Origin: Trichodelitschia bisporula
Lineage: Eukaryota; Ascomycota; Dothideomycetes; Phaeotrichales; Phaeotrichaceae
Assembly: GCA_010356995.1 (NCBI GenBank)
Contig: ML996708.1
Location: forward strand, 186,001-250,000
Length of the DNA: 64,000 nt
Direction: 5' to 3'
The stretch's first letter is position 1; each line of letters begins with the position of its first letter. Position numbers and translations under genes: made by a program. This document shows, one piece after another, positions 11,692-23,559 of this stretch. The notes under the pieces were generated by a model. The model saw nothing but the letters and a program-made list of their open reading frames with translations, did no database searches and was not told the origin of the DNA.

Positions 11692-12810
11692 GGTTGGTAG
11701 GTAGAAAGCGGACAAGGCAGTACGAACTGGAGATGAAAGGACGCGAAAGATGGGAGTAGAGACCAGATTATCTTGGGTCTAAAGAACAGAGCGAAGGCAA
11801 AGAGGACAGAGTTGCAAAAGAAAGCCGATAACAGAGGCACGAGGTACGACTGGAGGTGAGTGTTCAGGCAGAAGCTTTGGATGGCGGGAGAAAGGTGAAG
11901 AGAGAGAGATGAGCCGGCCACGGAGATGGAGGGGTTGGAGGGGCGAGGGAAGCGCCGAGACCTTTATCGATTGGCCCCCCTGCGAACGGCGTGCTGTTGC
12001 CTGATCCTTGAGGCAGAATGTATCTTCGGCTTCAGGGTCGCAGCGATGCGCTCACCGTGACGGAACACTGCAGTGTTGTCTAGCTTCAATCAGCTTGATA
12101 GCTCCAAACACCTAGGCAGCTTGAGCAGACAGACTCAGGCTTTATACGCCCCTCCTCCACAACCCCATCTCCACCTCTCATTCCCACCCTCGTGCCCTGC
12201 GCTTGGAATACCCGGCAACCGCCCACAGCACGAATAGCCGTCACGTTCACGCCTCGCTCGTGACCGCCCACCCTCACACGCAGGGCAAATCAGCCAGACC
12301 ACGGGATCGCGCCTCGGAGTATCCAGAGCCTCCCGCACACTTGGCGCCTCGTACAAAAGCGGCTACCACAGTACCGACCATTGCCGATATCTAGCTTCCG
12401 TACTACGGTACGGTACTTATCGCTGGTTGTTGCTAATTGCATGCTGCTGCTGCTGCTGCCCGTAGGTCCCGTCTTTATGCAGCCCGCGTGGTGTACGTGG
12501 TCTCGACCCTATGGGCGTATCAGACCACCTTGGCCGCGCATAGATATCGCCTCGCGAGCCTCTCGTATGAGCTCGTCCGTTGCTAGTCTCCTTTTCCCTC
12601 TCATGCAAGGCACCGCACCGTGGCACGAAGGACCCGCCATGGGAGTATAAATATTGTTCCATGGGCCCAGCAATTCACTTTCCTTTGCTACTCATTCCGT
12701 TCACTCTGTGATCGCTACTTCTCCTCTTGAATGCCGAGAGTCAACAGTGCTCTGATCCAATTGCATTTCCCATCCCACGTAACCAGCGACTTCGTCATCC
12801 CACCAGCACA
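11692..12810. other. intergenic, upstream of both neighbours
   Basis: This 1.1-kb stretch separates the start codons of the TB2/DP1 gene and the NRDE gene. It contains short motifs such as TACGGTACGGTAC near 12412 and a (CTG)n run at about 12440-12457. No gene or RNA recognised. Confidence 0.4.
12646..12653 (+). promoter_or_regulatory. TATA box candidate of the NRDE gene
   Basis: TATAAATA lies 158 bp upstream of the NRDE start codon and is followed by C/T-rich sequence near 12675-12730, a usual fungal core-promoter layout. Position and motif only. Confidence 0.45.
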
Positions 12811-13838
12811 ATGTGCATCGTAACCGTAACAACAACCCACCCTCACTACCCCCTCATCCTCCTTAACAACCGCGACGTCCGTCTTCCCTCCCCCGCTCCA
12901 ATTGCCCCCCCCTCACATAAAAGCAGGAATACCTCCACCGCCCCACCGCCCCTGCCTGCTGGTGGAGCCCCCCCCACACCTACATCCTCGGCGGCTATGA
13001 CCTGCACCGCGCCGAGCACGGCACCTGGCTCGGCATCACCAAACAAGGCCGCCTCGCCTGCCTCACCAACTTCCGCGAAGAAGGCGCCGCCATAATCCAA
13101 GGTCGGCGCTCGCGCGGCGCCATCGTCAACGCCTTCCTGCGCGCACCGCCCTCGGCCGCACACACCGAGTCCACGAAACAAGCGGCGCAGAAACTGATTG
13201 AAGAAGGCGTGACGGGGGTTGGCGGGTTTAGCCTGCTGTTTGGACACTTGTCGGATCTGAAGAACCCGACGGAGGGGGAGAAGAAGGGATTGGCGATTGT
13301 GAGTAATCGGAGTACGGATGTGCATGGGGTGGATTGGTTGTGTGGCGGTCCGGGGGAGACGCATGCGCTGAGCAATGCGAATTATGGCGATACGAGCTGG
13401 CCGAAGGTCGTGGATGCGGAGCGGTTAGTCGCAGAAGCGGTAGGCGCGAGCGTGGCTGCGGAAGAGGGGGAGGACGATCTCATTACGCGGTTGCTGGGCG
13501 TGTTATCCCGCGACACGCTGCCGAAGCAGAAGCAGGGTGAGGAGTGGGAGATATACCTACGGCAGCTGCGGCACAGCATCTTCATCCCGCCGATTGGAAA
13601 CGATAGCATGGAGGCACGGAAGAGTGGTGACGAAGTTGCGACCGGCGATGGGCGCGGATCGACCACCGTGTGGGATCCGACGAGTGGACGGTATGGCACG
13701 CAGAAGCAGAGTGTCATCTTGCTGGACCGCGAGGGACGGGTTACGTTCCTTGAGCGCACGCTCTTCGATGAGGATGGCCGTCCGGTGCCGCCTGAGCGGA
13801 GGGATCGCAGGTTTACGTTTGATATCGAGGGTTGGTAG
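12811..13838 (+). CDS. TANGO2/NRDE-family protein
   Basis: Two exons, 12811-12876 and 12927-13838, joined by a 50-nt intron (donor GTCCGT, acceptor GCAG) in phase 0, give 325 residues. The N-terminus MCIVTVTT...LLNNRDE carries the Asn-Arg-Asp-Glu motif that names the family, with Cys2 exposed if the initiator Met is removed, as in Ntn-type folds. Also typical are WWSP, GTWLGITKQGRLACLTNFRE, SRGAIVNAFL, GFSLLFG, SNRS and the C-terminal KQSVILLDREGRVTFLER. The intron splits the protein just after NRD. Human TANGO2 is tied to lipid and haem/mitochondrial metabolism; the molecular role is not settled, so none is assigned. Confidence 0.88.
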
Positions 13839-15004
13839 CGATGTGCCCTCGTCGCTGACTGCGCTGATGGGGATACAGGCTCGGAGGAGGGGTTTGCGTG
13901 TCGGCTCTGAGGGAGGGAAGGATCGAGGCGCACCATTGCTTCGGCGTTTTGGCGGCTGCATGTCCATGGCCGCGAGGGCGTTTGGTTTGGGGAGCACTTA
14001 GACGCAGCATGGCTGTGGGTACCAGCGGGAAAGGATATAATCATACAATTGGAGCATGGCTTTGGCCATCCATATGCCGGTGGGGTACGTTGCCTGCAAG
14101 ACTGATGGCGAGTGGTAGCCTCACATATCCACGCCAGCCCGTCAAGACGCGCGCAGCGTCCGCACAGCTAGGCCACAGTCCCTTCGATATGTCCATTGGT
14201 CGCACCGGCGCGAAGCTGTACCACAGTCCTTACCCCGCGTTTCCGGGTTCCCCAACCGCTCGCAGCACATCGCACAGCATCACTCACTCACTCACGATAC
14301 AATCAAATGGGCGGCCTAACATCTCTCATTTCTGGATAACATACTACCTCGCCGCCACCACCATCAAGCGGTGCCGAGTACCGTAACCACCCTCATCCCA
14401 CATCCGCGCGGTACTAGAGCACGCTCATTCCACGACAGCGGAGACAGGAACACAAAGGAGGGAGATGAGTACCCATCGCGAACACACACATGCAGACTCG
14501 GAGATCGTACTCGTGTACAAAACAACCAAGGAAACGCGAATTGACGTCGCGGACGTTCAGCCCATCCCCGTACAGCTCCTCTCAAAGGACCGTTGCGGGG
14601 GCGGGTAAGTGCGGTAAGGGGGATCGGAAACAAATGACGCCCTGAGTTAACCGTGCGACGGGGGGATTAGGAGCCGTGAGTCATTTTTTTTTTTGGTAGC
14701 TGGCAGCCGGAATGGGAAGTTCGACCGTGTTGGGGGGGAAAGCGAAGAGTGCGGTGCTCATGATAAATCAAAAACGCCTGGCTCGGGGTTCTTCCGTCCA
14801 ACTTTCGATCGGGGTTTCATTCTGGTTACGAGGTTTGTTGGCGGGCGCTACTGTGCTTTCTGTTGCTTGTTTTCTCAGTCTGATAATCCATCCTCCGAGC
14901 CGTTGATTCGCAAAGTGGGTTCCGTACAATCACATCTAGATGGTCCTCGGGGATTTGCTGTAGATGGCACAGTCAGCAAAATGACAAGAGAACGAAAAAA
15001 AAAA
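13839..15004. other. intergenic, nothing recognised
   Basis: Follows the NRDE stop codon and precedes, tail to tail, the BTB gene on the opposite strand. Frames up to 220 codons run antisense to the end of the NRDE gene and are shadows. No RNA gene or repeat seen. Confidence 0.4.
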
Positions 15005-15887
15005 CTACAACCACCCAGCAAGACTGCAAGGAGAGTCGGGCACTTGCTTGAGATCCACAATGTCATCCATGTGATTGCACATCGCCACAAAGAGATCAAA
15101 GAAAAATTTGCCTCCCATCTCCATCTCCGTCTGCATGGTGCCGCTGCGCTTAAAGGTCTTGCGGCTGCGGATAATAAGCGCCAGGTAATGAGCGCGGAGC
15201 CGCGAGTCACTGTCCGGCGTGTTCTCATACGCATAGCGCGCACTGCGCAGGATGATACCAACCTCAATTCCGCTCTGCAGGCCCTGCTTGCGCAGCGCCA
15301 AACGCTTGAGCTCCTCGAGGCCATACCGATCCGCCGCACAGTACACCGCCGTGTCGCGGAGAATAACGTCGCCGACGCCGGAATGCAGCAACGTCGCCTC
15401 GGTCCCGCGGCCGGACCCGAGCTTGGGGCTCTCGACTGCGCCCTCGAGCTGCCACGTGCGCCGCTTGTCGTGCAGCAGGCGCGGGTAGTAGTCGCCCTTG
15501 TACAGGTACTCGAGGACGCAGGAGAAGACTTCGGGGTCTTCGTCGGGCAGAGCGATGCGCCGCGCGTTGGACTCGAAGAACTGGTCCCGACACGCCGCGG
15601 CGAAGAACGGCGAGTGGCTCAGTACGTCTTCGTGCGCCGCGAACACACGCTGGTCGAGCCCCACCACGATCGTGATGATCGCGCTGGTGAGGTTGGGGGA
15701 CACACTGCGGTGGTCAGCGGGTGATAAACTACCCCGAATTGCGCGCGACGCACCTCTCGACCTGCGGGCTCGGGACGGTGCCCAACCGCTCAAGCATCTT
15801 CTGCTTCGTGTCTTCACGAAACGATCTCTTCACGGGCTTGGTGATCTTGCCCGCGCGATCCTTCGAGGCAAAAGAACGCAAGAACAT
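15005..15887 (-). CDS. BTB/POZ-domain protein
   Basis: Two exons, 15887-15754 and 15704-15005, joined by a 49-nt intron, give 277 residues. After a basic start (MFLRSFASKDRAGKITKPVKR) comes a BTB/POZ fold at about residues 45-175: IITIVVGLDQRVFAAHEDVL, SHSPFFAAACRDQF, IALPDEDPEVFSCVLEYLYKGDYY. The family is common in filamentous fungi, often one domain with a helical C-terminus, and typically mediates dimerisation or binding to Cullin-3. No Kelch, MATH or zinc-finger domain follows. The ATG at 15887 is the last before the conserved region and lacks a recognised targeting signal. Confidence 0.83.
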
Positions 15888-17335
15888 TTTGACGCGAAGA
15901 GAGCGATCGAGAAACGAGCGACGGAGCAAGCCCGCGAAAAGAGAAAAAGAGTGTAAAGGGCGGGGGGGGGGGGTTAGGATGACGCCTGGGGCATGAGGAG
16001 CTCCGGAAGCTCTGGCAGGGATTGCCTCTCTCACTCTATGGGAGGAGAAAAGCGATTCCTTGACAGAACTTGGTGAGTAGTCGACACTGCGAGGAGTGGG
16101 ACCGCTGCACTTTGTATTCGGCTGGCTCTGAGTTGGCGGGAGAAGCGTGGGGGAGGAAAGGGAAACCCGCGACACGCGGGGGCGGGGGGAGGCCGCCTTT
16201 AAGTAGTGAGGCCAGTGGTAGCGCTGGGAGGACACGGGCCGCGAGGCTGTGTTGATCGGCCACCGCGGCTGATTGGCGCTTCGGCGTGGCCTGCCTGCAG
16301 ACTGCATGCATCACGCTGGATAGCTGCCTTTGCTCTATCCTATCAACCACCAGAGCCGCCCACAGAACGTCCTGGACACTTTAAGAGAACATTGAGGCCG
16401 TGGAGAAGATGAGTACTCGTACTCCACGGCATGCTAACAAGAAAACCACGTACGTGTACAGTGTCGATGAGTCGAGCTGGCAGTGTGACTTTGTATCAAG
16501 CGATGTCTTCGTACCGACGCTACCACTGTCATAATTATGCATCTTATCCTCCCTAAGTAGCCTCCCATTCGCCAATCATCAGAGGCTTTGGCAGCCACTG
16601 GACGATCGCAGAGAACCTTGGAATGTGAGGCTGGGCTTTTGGTCAGCGAGACGCTGAGTCGAACCAGCTACCGGCAATGGTCACTCCGAAGTCAAATCAG
16701 GAAAGTGCGAATCCAACACTGCATTGAGTTCCTAGTATCGACAGGCTCACCAACCCGAGAAGAACAAAACTCAATGCCACATCTTCAACACTCAATTCTT
16801 CAACCCCCTCACGCAACATCGTACCTGAATCATTCCAACAAAGAGCTCTACCTGATTAGGCCACTTCCAATCATACCTAGCACAGGTCGATGACATATTC
16901 AGCCGCTTGAGTACCTGATAGTGCGGGGAGTTTCGGCGTCCCAATATGTTCTGACCTCTCAGGCACTGTGGGAAATACAGAGAAAGGTGCAAGAACTCTT
17001 CATTGTACCGAGCTCATCTCCCCTTTTGACCGGAGAGGCCACCTGCTACGGATATTTCTATGACCAACCATGTTGTAGTCACCACGCCAAACTGTCGTGG
17101 AAGTGTGACTCTTCGCAGCGGCCTCCGCAAATATCCAACGCCACCCCTGCAGCCACACAAGGCTCCAGCAGGCAGGCGCAAGGAATCGCGGGGCCACCCC
17201 TCACGGAGCGGAACATCCTAACCCCAGCCCAGGCCCCCTCGTGGCATATGTACCACGGCCTCGTTCACGCGCGCTGTCGCCATAAACCGCCCTGCCTCGA
17301 ATCCCCCCTCCAGACCCCTCGTCACAGCCCTCACC
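15888..17335. other. intergenic between BTB gene and E2 gene
   Basis: About 1.45 kb between two divergent genes. A poly-G run (about 13 G) lies near 15962. Frames up to 192 codons are extensions or shadows of the BTB exon; the others have no recognisable content. Confidence 0.4.
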
Positions 17336-17920
17336 ATGGCCAAACGCATCGTGAAGGTACTGCGCACCCGCTCGGGAAACCCCCTACCCCGCATCTATGA
17401 CGTACGGTACAGCCCCGCTAACCACCCCTTAGGAGCTCACAGACTGCACTCAGGCGCCGCCCACGGGGATGAAAATCCACCTGCTGGACGAGCAGGACAT
17501 CCACCAGTGGGAGGTCGTCATGGACGGGCCAGACGGATCAGCCTACGCCGTACTTCCTCCCCTCCAGCCCCCAAAGCCTTGCGCTAACCACCGTTCCAGG
17601 GCGGACACTTCAAGCTGCGCGTGACACTGCCTGAGGACTACCCGTTCAAACCGCCGGTTCTCAATTTCACGACGAAGATATACCACCCCAATGTTAGCAA
17701 TGATGGGAAGGGGAGTATGTGTCTCGGGATGCTGAGGAGCGATGAGTGGAAGCCGCCGAATAAGATTGCGGCGGTGTTGGCTATGGCGAGGAATTTGTTG
17801 CTGGAGCCGAATACGGAGGATGCGATTGAGACGACTATTGCGGATCAGTATAAGTCTGATCGGAAGGCGTTTGAGGCTACGGCTAAGGAGTGGACTAAGA
17901 AGTATGCGAGTGGGAAGTAG
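17336..17920 (+). CDS. ubiquitin-conjugating enzyme E2
   Basis: Three exons, 17336-17356, 17433-17549 and 17600-17920, give 152 residues forming one UBC fold. The 21-nt first exon encodes MAKRIVK; helix 1 continues into ELTDCTQAP. The E2 signature is clear: LPEDYPFKPPVLNFTTKIYHPN with the HPN motif at residues 75-77, then the active-site Cys87 in GSMCLGML, ten residues on as usual. The segment RSDEWKPPNKI replaces the more common ...W.PA.. loop, and C-terminal helices follow (LLLEPNTEDAIETTIADQYKSD). Fungal sequences of this kind are often annotated as UbcD/Ubc4-like; the subfamily (S. pombe Ubc14-like or other) is not settled. Introns are 76 and 50 nt, both phase 0. Confidence 0.9.
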
Positions 17921-18286
17921 GGGCGGGTGGTGACACTGAGTGGGTTGACGTGTGATGCCGGCTTGTGGAGACAGGTGGATTGGATACTGGCGTAATGGCG
18001 TTTAGAAGCATTTTGAAACGGGTTAGAATGCCATAGCTTCGAGGGGGGGGTATGGGATAAATGTTCACAGTCTGACTTAGGCACTGGAGTCAACATTCGC
18101 ACGAAGGGCGATTGTGCAATGATAAGAGGTGTTTCGAGCTACATGAGTCTTTCTTTCATACACACAATGCCGCCAATAACACCGCTAGCCAATGACGGGC
18201 ATATAATGTGTGCACATTGGGGCTGGATCAGGGCCGTGCCTGAAAGGGGCTGACAGCATCCAACGGTCTACCAAATGGATTGTTGC
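17921..18286. other. 3' regions of two convergent genes
   Basis: 366 bp between the stop codons of the E2 gene and the cqd1 gene. Nothing else recognised. Confidence 0.4.
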
Positions 18287-20468
18287 CTAGATGTTGGGTG
18301 CCAACAAGTCATATTTGACGCAGTTTTCGACCTGGAAACGGTTAGCCCTGCATTTCATACTGTGCGCCAGGCTTACGCTTGTAATAGACGCCTGAAGCAA
18401 GCTCCGAGCTTCCAAGCCAGCCCAGACCTTGAGCATGGAGAAGTCTCCACCTCGGAGCATCGATGTGCCACTTTGAGCACCGAGCTGACGTAGGATAGGG
18501 AGAGCGCTAGAAGAGTCAACAAGCGCCAATTAACGACAGAATGACCTACCCGGCAAAGAGATCTAGATCCGGCTCCAAAGCTCGGCCAATTCCCTCAAGG
18601 AGAAGAATGCTCAAGACAACGTTTACAAAGTCTCCCTCGAGCCTGACGTGATGCGTGCGGACCATGCTAAGGACCTCATTTAAGATATCTCCGATCTTGA
18701 CGTTTCCTAGCGCAAAAGTGCGACTCTTGACGCTTAGGACAAGGTGCTGCATTTTCAGGGCAAAGACTTCCTTGTCGAGTACTGCGTCTGGCTGTCTGCA
18801 GCGGTCCACCATCAAATGGCCCGCCCTGTAGCCATCGAACTCGGCGATCGCCTTGAAGAGATCGAGGAAATTCGTGCGGTTGATGGCATTAAGCTGTGTG
18901 ACGAGCCCGGTGTCGATGAAGATCAATTGCGGACGATAGCCTTCGTCGTCGATCTGCTTCAGTTGCTCTTGCCACTTGCTTGGGCTGCCTTTGAGCGGCA
19001 GGAGGCGATGTATTATTTCCTCGGTCACGTCCACTGAGTTTGACACGTCCTTCTCGAATCTGACGCTCTCAGTAGCCCTCATCTGGATCTGCTCTGGCTT
19101 GTAAAAGCGGACCATGATGTTTCCGGGATGCAAATCAGCGTGGATAAAGTTGTCAATCAGCACCATCCGGAGAAAGGCATCCAGCCCTTCATCGGCAATA
19201 TCCTTCTGGAACACACCTCCACCATTGGTGAGGAAGTCTTCTAGTGGGATCCCGGTGGCGAACTCCTCTACCAGTACTTGTCGGGTAGTATAATCGGAGT
19301 AAGGAAATGGAAACCATGCCGTGGTACGGTCCTGGAAATTCTTGCGGAATGCGGTCAGGTTGGCTGCCTCGATGCGCAGGTCCAGCTGGAGCTTCATCAT
19401 ACCGGCAAACTGCTTGACCTCATCGGGGAAGGAAAGCCACTCCATGGTCGGTATGGCATTGATGACGGCAGCGAAGAATCCCATGATGCGCAGATCCCTT
19501 TGAACTATGCGGTCCACCTTGGGATGAAGAACCTTGACGGCGACATAGGTAGATGGGACGCGCGATGGGCTGCTTTTGAGCGTGAGCTCCACGTTCCTTT
19601 TCACTCTCTGCCGCAAATCGGCTGGCTTCCGCACGTCCATATCGCCGGGTACGGCTAGATCGGGCTTCAGCTTTGCCTTGTATACCTGGGCGATGGCTCC
19701 GACACCGAGAGGTTTCTCATCAAATTCTTCAAAAATCTCATCAAAAGGTCGGCCATCAAATGCCCTCTCCACTGTCTTCTTCGTAGCAGCAAGGGAGTGT
19801 GCTGGCGCATTGGAATGCAAGGAGGACATGATGGCGCACAACTCGTTCGGAAATATATCTGCTCGGGAAGCGGCCCATTGACCGAGCTGCAACCGTCAAT
19901 GCGGCTCATTCGACAGATCGTGCACTCTCACCTTTATGAAGGCGGCGCCCGCCCTTTCCATAGAGCTGACCAAGAACGCGTACCACCATAGCGTACCGGT
20001 TCTTTCATTGTTCCGGTCGGGAAGTTGCCGTCCAATCCATATGACCGGGATGGTGGCAATCACAGGCACAAAAATGAAGAGAAGGTGGAGGAAGCGCAGA
20101 CCGGTACATATCGGCTCGTAGATGTAGACATCGAAGAAGAAGTATATGCCTCTCCGGACCTTCTTGGAACCTTCAAGGGCATGGGGTACATGCTCTTTGA
20201 TCTCTTTTCGCGACGCCTCCAGCATGTGCTCCTCTCCGGATTTCCCATCATTGTGCTCGGCTTGGCTCAGGGCGACAAAGGCAGCAGGAGAGAGGCTGGC
20301 GCCGGCGAGCAGAACACGTTGGCTAACCGGAAAGCGCAGAGTCCTAGGAAAGGTGAAGGTGGATCGCGCTGAGGAAAAGGCGCGGTGGGCATTGCGGAGG
20401 GGTGAAGCATTGTGTCGGCCGAAGGCCTGGCGCAAAGAGAAGCGGCCGAACAAGAAGACCGTCCTCAT
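18287..20468 (-). CDS. cqd1: UbiB-family atypical kinase, Cqd1/ADCK2 type (mitochondrial)
   Basis: Four exons (20468-19932, 19886-18550, 18506-18377, 18331-18287) give 682 residues. A basic presequence (MRTVFLFGRFSLRQAFGRHN) and a hydrophobic segment near residues 120-145 point to the mitochondrial inner membrane. UbiB motifs are present: the KxGQ motif (FIKLGQWAASRADIFP, K179-Q182), a Gly-containing nucleotide loop PLGVGAIAQVYK (residues 240-249), Lys297 in VAVKVLHP, the catalytic HADLHPGN (428-435) and the metal-binding DTG (504-506) in place of DFG. The GVG loop in place of the Ala-rich loop suggests the ADCK2/Cqd1 branch, which in yeast controls coenzyme Q distribution. The last intron (18332-18376) is 45 nt, stop-free and in frame; if kept, the protein gains 15 residues. 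Confidence 0.86.
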
Positions 20469-21346
20469 GCTCTCTTGAGGTTCTCATTGACGTGTCTGCA
20501 CCAGACGGCGGAAGTTGCGCGTCGGTCTGGGGCGAGGCGGCGCGGAATGATTGCGGTTTGCGACTGGCAGCGAATTGCCGCCTCCAAGGTTCTCCAGTCC
20601 GAGCCCTCTTGCCGGCCCCCAACGTCATTCAAGGTAAGGGAAAGCATGTGATGGTCATGTGACATTCCGGTTAACAACGTCTCTTCAGATATCGCGACCC
20701 GGACCAAACGATTGATACTCGGAGTACATGACTGATATTTTCTCGTTTGCATCCCCGTCAGCTTTCTATACCTTCCTACAAATTTTGAAGCAAAGTCCTT
20801 TCATGTTTCACCTTCAAGCGCGCATACAGACCTCTCCGCAGTGACACCCGAGTTCAGGCTTCACGACACCCTGAACTGAAGACTCACTGGGCACAGTTCA
20901 TCTGCGCAAATGCGCCCGGAAAATGCGTGGTCTACAGGCAACAGATATGAAGAGCTTTCTTATGCTATATCCGCAGGTTTCCTCCTGAACTCGGGACGCT
21001 CTTTCTGTAAGGTAGAGTTATCAAGCCTCTACCCTATCGTTCGTAGCAGAGGTCGTACTCTTCAGAGGTATTGTAGTCCCAACCATTTAAGCTTGAACCG
21101 TGCGAGCTTCATCATGGATCTCATGCGCCGCTGTCAGTTCTTCTGATTCGACCGTTATCGATATCCCCCGGTCACACCTGTCGGGCGGCGGAATGACGTA
21201 AGTACTAGCTGCAGCCCGTCCAACGCCACACAGCCCAGACCGTCGTCATGACCAGGCGATCCTGAATATCCCCTCATCCCAAGCTCGCTCCCCCACTTCC
21301 TCAAACATAATCCAAAACGCAAAATCAATCTACACATCCGCGCAAA
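20469..21346. other. intergenic, divergent promoter space
   Basis: 878 bp between the divergent start codons of cqd1 and the next gene. Frames of 78-95 codons are not recognisable. No RNA gene seen. Confidence 0.4.
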
Positions 21347-22623
21347 ATGGTTCTCGAATATTTTACATCGCGTCTTCCCACGCGTGGAACCGGCAAGGAC
21401 AAATCGGACACTTCGTCCCCCGCCGCGGCTGAGGGCCCAAAGTCGCCTGTTCTCACCGATGAGGATGAGGCTTTCCTCCACCAAATCACGTCCGAAGATG
21501 AGCATCCCCCTCCGCTGCCCGAGCGGCCGGTTGTAATTCTCCCGGGCGAGGTGAAGTCGGAGGAGGACAAACAGACTGCACTGGAGGGCGCAGAGAAGGT
21601 CCCGTTGCCGACGTCGCCGCCTCCAAATGAGAAGGAGGCCGGGAAGGATAAGGAGGTCAAGGAGGGCGAGAAGAGCACGATGGAAGGCTTGAAGGAGAAG
21701 CGCGACAAGTACTGGTCGTATGTGGCGTCGATGCCGGCGAACTTCAAGAAGGTACGTTTCCAGCCGTAGCACAGCTTCACTCGCTAACAGCACAGGATAA
21801 ATCCAAAGGCAAAGAAAAAGCGCATTCCCCCGTCGTCGAAGCCCCGCCTCCCGACCCCGAAGCCGAAAAGCAAGACATCACTCGCATCCTCGACGACCTG
21901 AACCTCGCCGCCGTCAACAACCGCGTCTTCTCCTTCAGCGAAGAGTCACAAAAGTTGATGGAGCAGTTCACGCAGATCCTTAAGGACATTGTGAACGGCG
22001 TACCAACCGCCTACGACGACCTGGAGAAGCTGCTCACCAACTCAGATCACCAGCTGCGCAAGCTCTACGGCGGCCTACCCCCCTTCCTCCAGGCCCTCAT
22101 CAAGTCCCTCCCGACCAAGGTCACCGGCTCTCTTGCACCCGCCGTCATGGCCGCCGCGAGCGAGAAGCCCGGTGCTGACGCGCAGGCCATGGGCATCGAT
22201 ACGGCCACGGCCGGCGCGAAGCTGCGCAAGCGGAAGATGCCGTCGCTCAAATCGCTGGTCACGAAGCAAGGCGCCGTGACGGGGATGTTGCGGTCCATCC
22301 TGAACTTCTTGAAGCTGCGCTTCCCGGCTCTGATCACGGGCACGAATGTCCTTATGAGCTTGGCTGTCTTCCTGCTGCTGTTTGTGTTCTGGTACTGCCA
22401 CAAGCGCGGCCGCGAGGTACGGCTCGAGAAGGAGAATTTGGGTGCTGAAGCTGGTGAGGGGAGTGGGAGCGTGAGTGTTTCGGAGGTGGAGAGCGAGGAG
22501 GAGCCGGAGAGGCCGGTTTTGCAGCTCGAGCCGGCGCCGCCACAGGAGAAGTTGCCGTGGGAGAAGCCCCAGATGCCGGAGGGTGTGATACCGCTCACGG
22601 AGGAGCCAGCTCAGAAGAAGTAG
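21347..22623 (+). CDS. conserved hypothetical protein with one transmembrane segment
   Basis: Two exons, 21347-21751 and 21796-22623, joined in phase 0 across a 44-nt intron, give 410 residues. The start MVLEYFTSRLP and the motif VLTDEDEAFLHQI ... PPPLPERPVVIL recall a protein family of filamentous fungi sometimes labelled RING-like, but only one Cys (in WYCHKRG) is present, so there is no RING. Residues 1-180 are acidic and Pro/Lys-rich; residues 185-245 look helical (LMEQFTQILKDIVNGVPTAY...LRKLYGGLPPFLQ); a single TM lies at about 315-335 (VLMSLAVFLLLFVFWYC), followed by a basic flank and an acidic tail. The layout suggests a membrane-anchored cytosolic protein. No function is assigned. Confidence 0.7.
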
Positions 22624-23559
22624 CGGCGCGGGTTTAGTGGAGGTGGCATGACCGTCACGACGTTAACGAGAATTTGGGCGTTCTGAGTATGTACCCTTTC
22701 GCGATTCCCTTGCTGCGCTTCTTAGGCAAAGACGTATCTGCTTTGTAATAGCAATGTAGCCTTCACTTCGGTTGAAATTGAGCCGTTTTCGGTCCTCTCA
22801 TGTTGAGATACAGCGATGCCAACTTAAGGACTGAAATATGAGGTTGATTAACGAATTGGTGGTCCTTCTAGAGGCGACCCGAGCCGTGGTACGAGGCCGT
22901 TCATCGGCACGATCGGGTACGTTTGCGGCCCATTGAAACCATTCAACCATGGCAAGGCTGTCACATCCGCGATTACTCACCAGCATCCGACCAATGTTGA
23001 AAGACGAAGGTCAACCTCCATCGCTAGTCAAACATTCAGGCAGCGTCACTATAATGCCAATGCCTTTGCCCACTCTGCATTAAGCGTGGAACCCATATTT
23101 GACATACTGTTGCTGGTACTCCCTGTACCACAGCGCCGCCGCGCTTGAGTCAACTACCCAAGAAGAAATTTCCCAGCATACAGCCCTTGATATTTACCCT
23201 CCAAAGCACCGTAAAACGGCACGGCCTGATCCTCACGAGGCCAACCCATGATATACACCCCTCCCAGCACCACGGCAATGCAGCCAAAAACCCAGCGCCA
23301 ACCGAAAATACGAACTCCGCACCACCACATCGCCAAATATACCGCCTTCCCCTTTTTGACAGATTAGACAGAAGAGAGCCCAGGGCCATTTCCAAAACCG
23401 ACCTAGACACCACTCAGCAGAACCAGACCGAACCGAAAGAAAACCCACGCCCCGACCAGGCACACACATAGCCGCTACAAATACAGACATCTCAACGTGG
23501 CGCCATGTCCCAGCCGCAGCAGGCCCACAACGCGGGATACAAATCCCGGCACGCCAGGC
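22624..23559. other. intergenic; no supported gene
   Basis: Between two convergent genes. Overlapping minus-strand frames at 23150-23490 include one with a hydrophobic stretch (RWVFGCIAVVLGGVYIMGW), but three frames overlap and no family is recognised. Otherwise nothing seen. Confidence 0.35.

Noticed and set aside
14693-15724. 343-codon frame on the + strand
   Set aside because: It lies antisense to the BTB/POZ exon, whose protein is recognisable. The long frame is a codon-bias shadow.
16640-16700. GGTTCGACTC (minus strand) as a tRNA B box
   Set aside because: The T stem does not pair properly, and there is no A box or acceptor stem at the right distance.
23150-23490. Overlapping minus-strand frames, one with a hydrophobic segment, as a small membrane protein gene
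   Set aside because: Three frames overlap, no family matches, and no convincing start or splice pattern was found.
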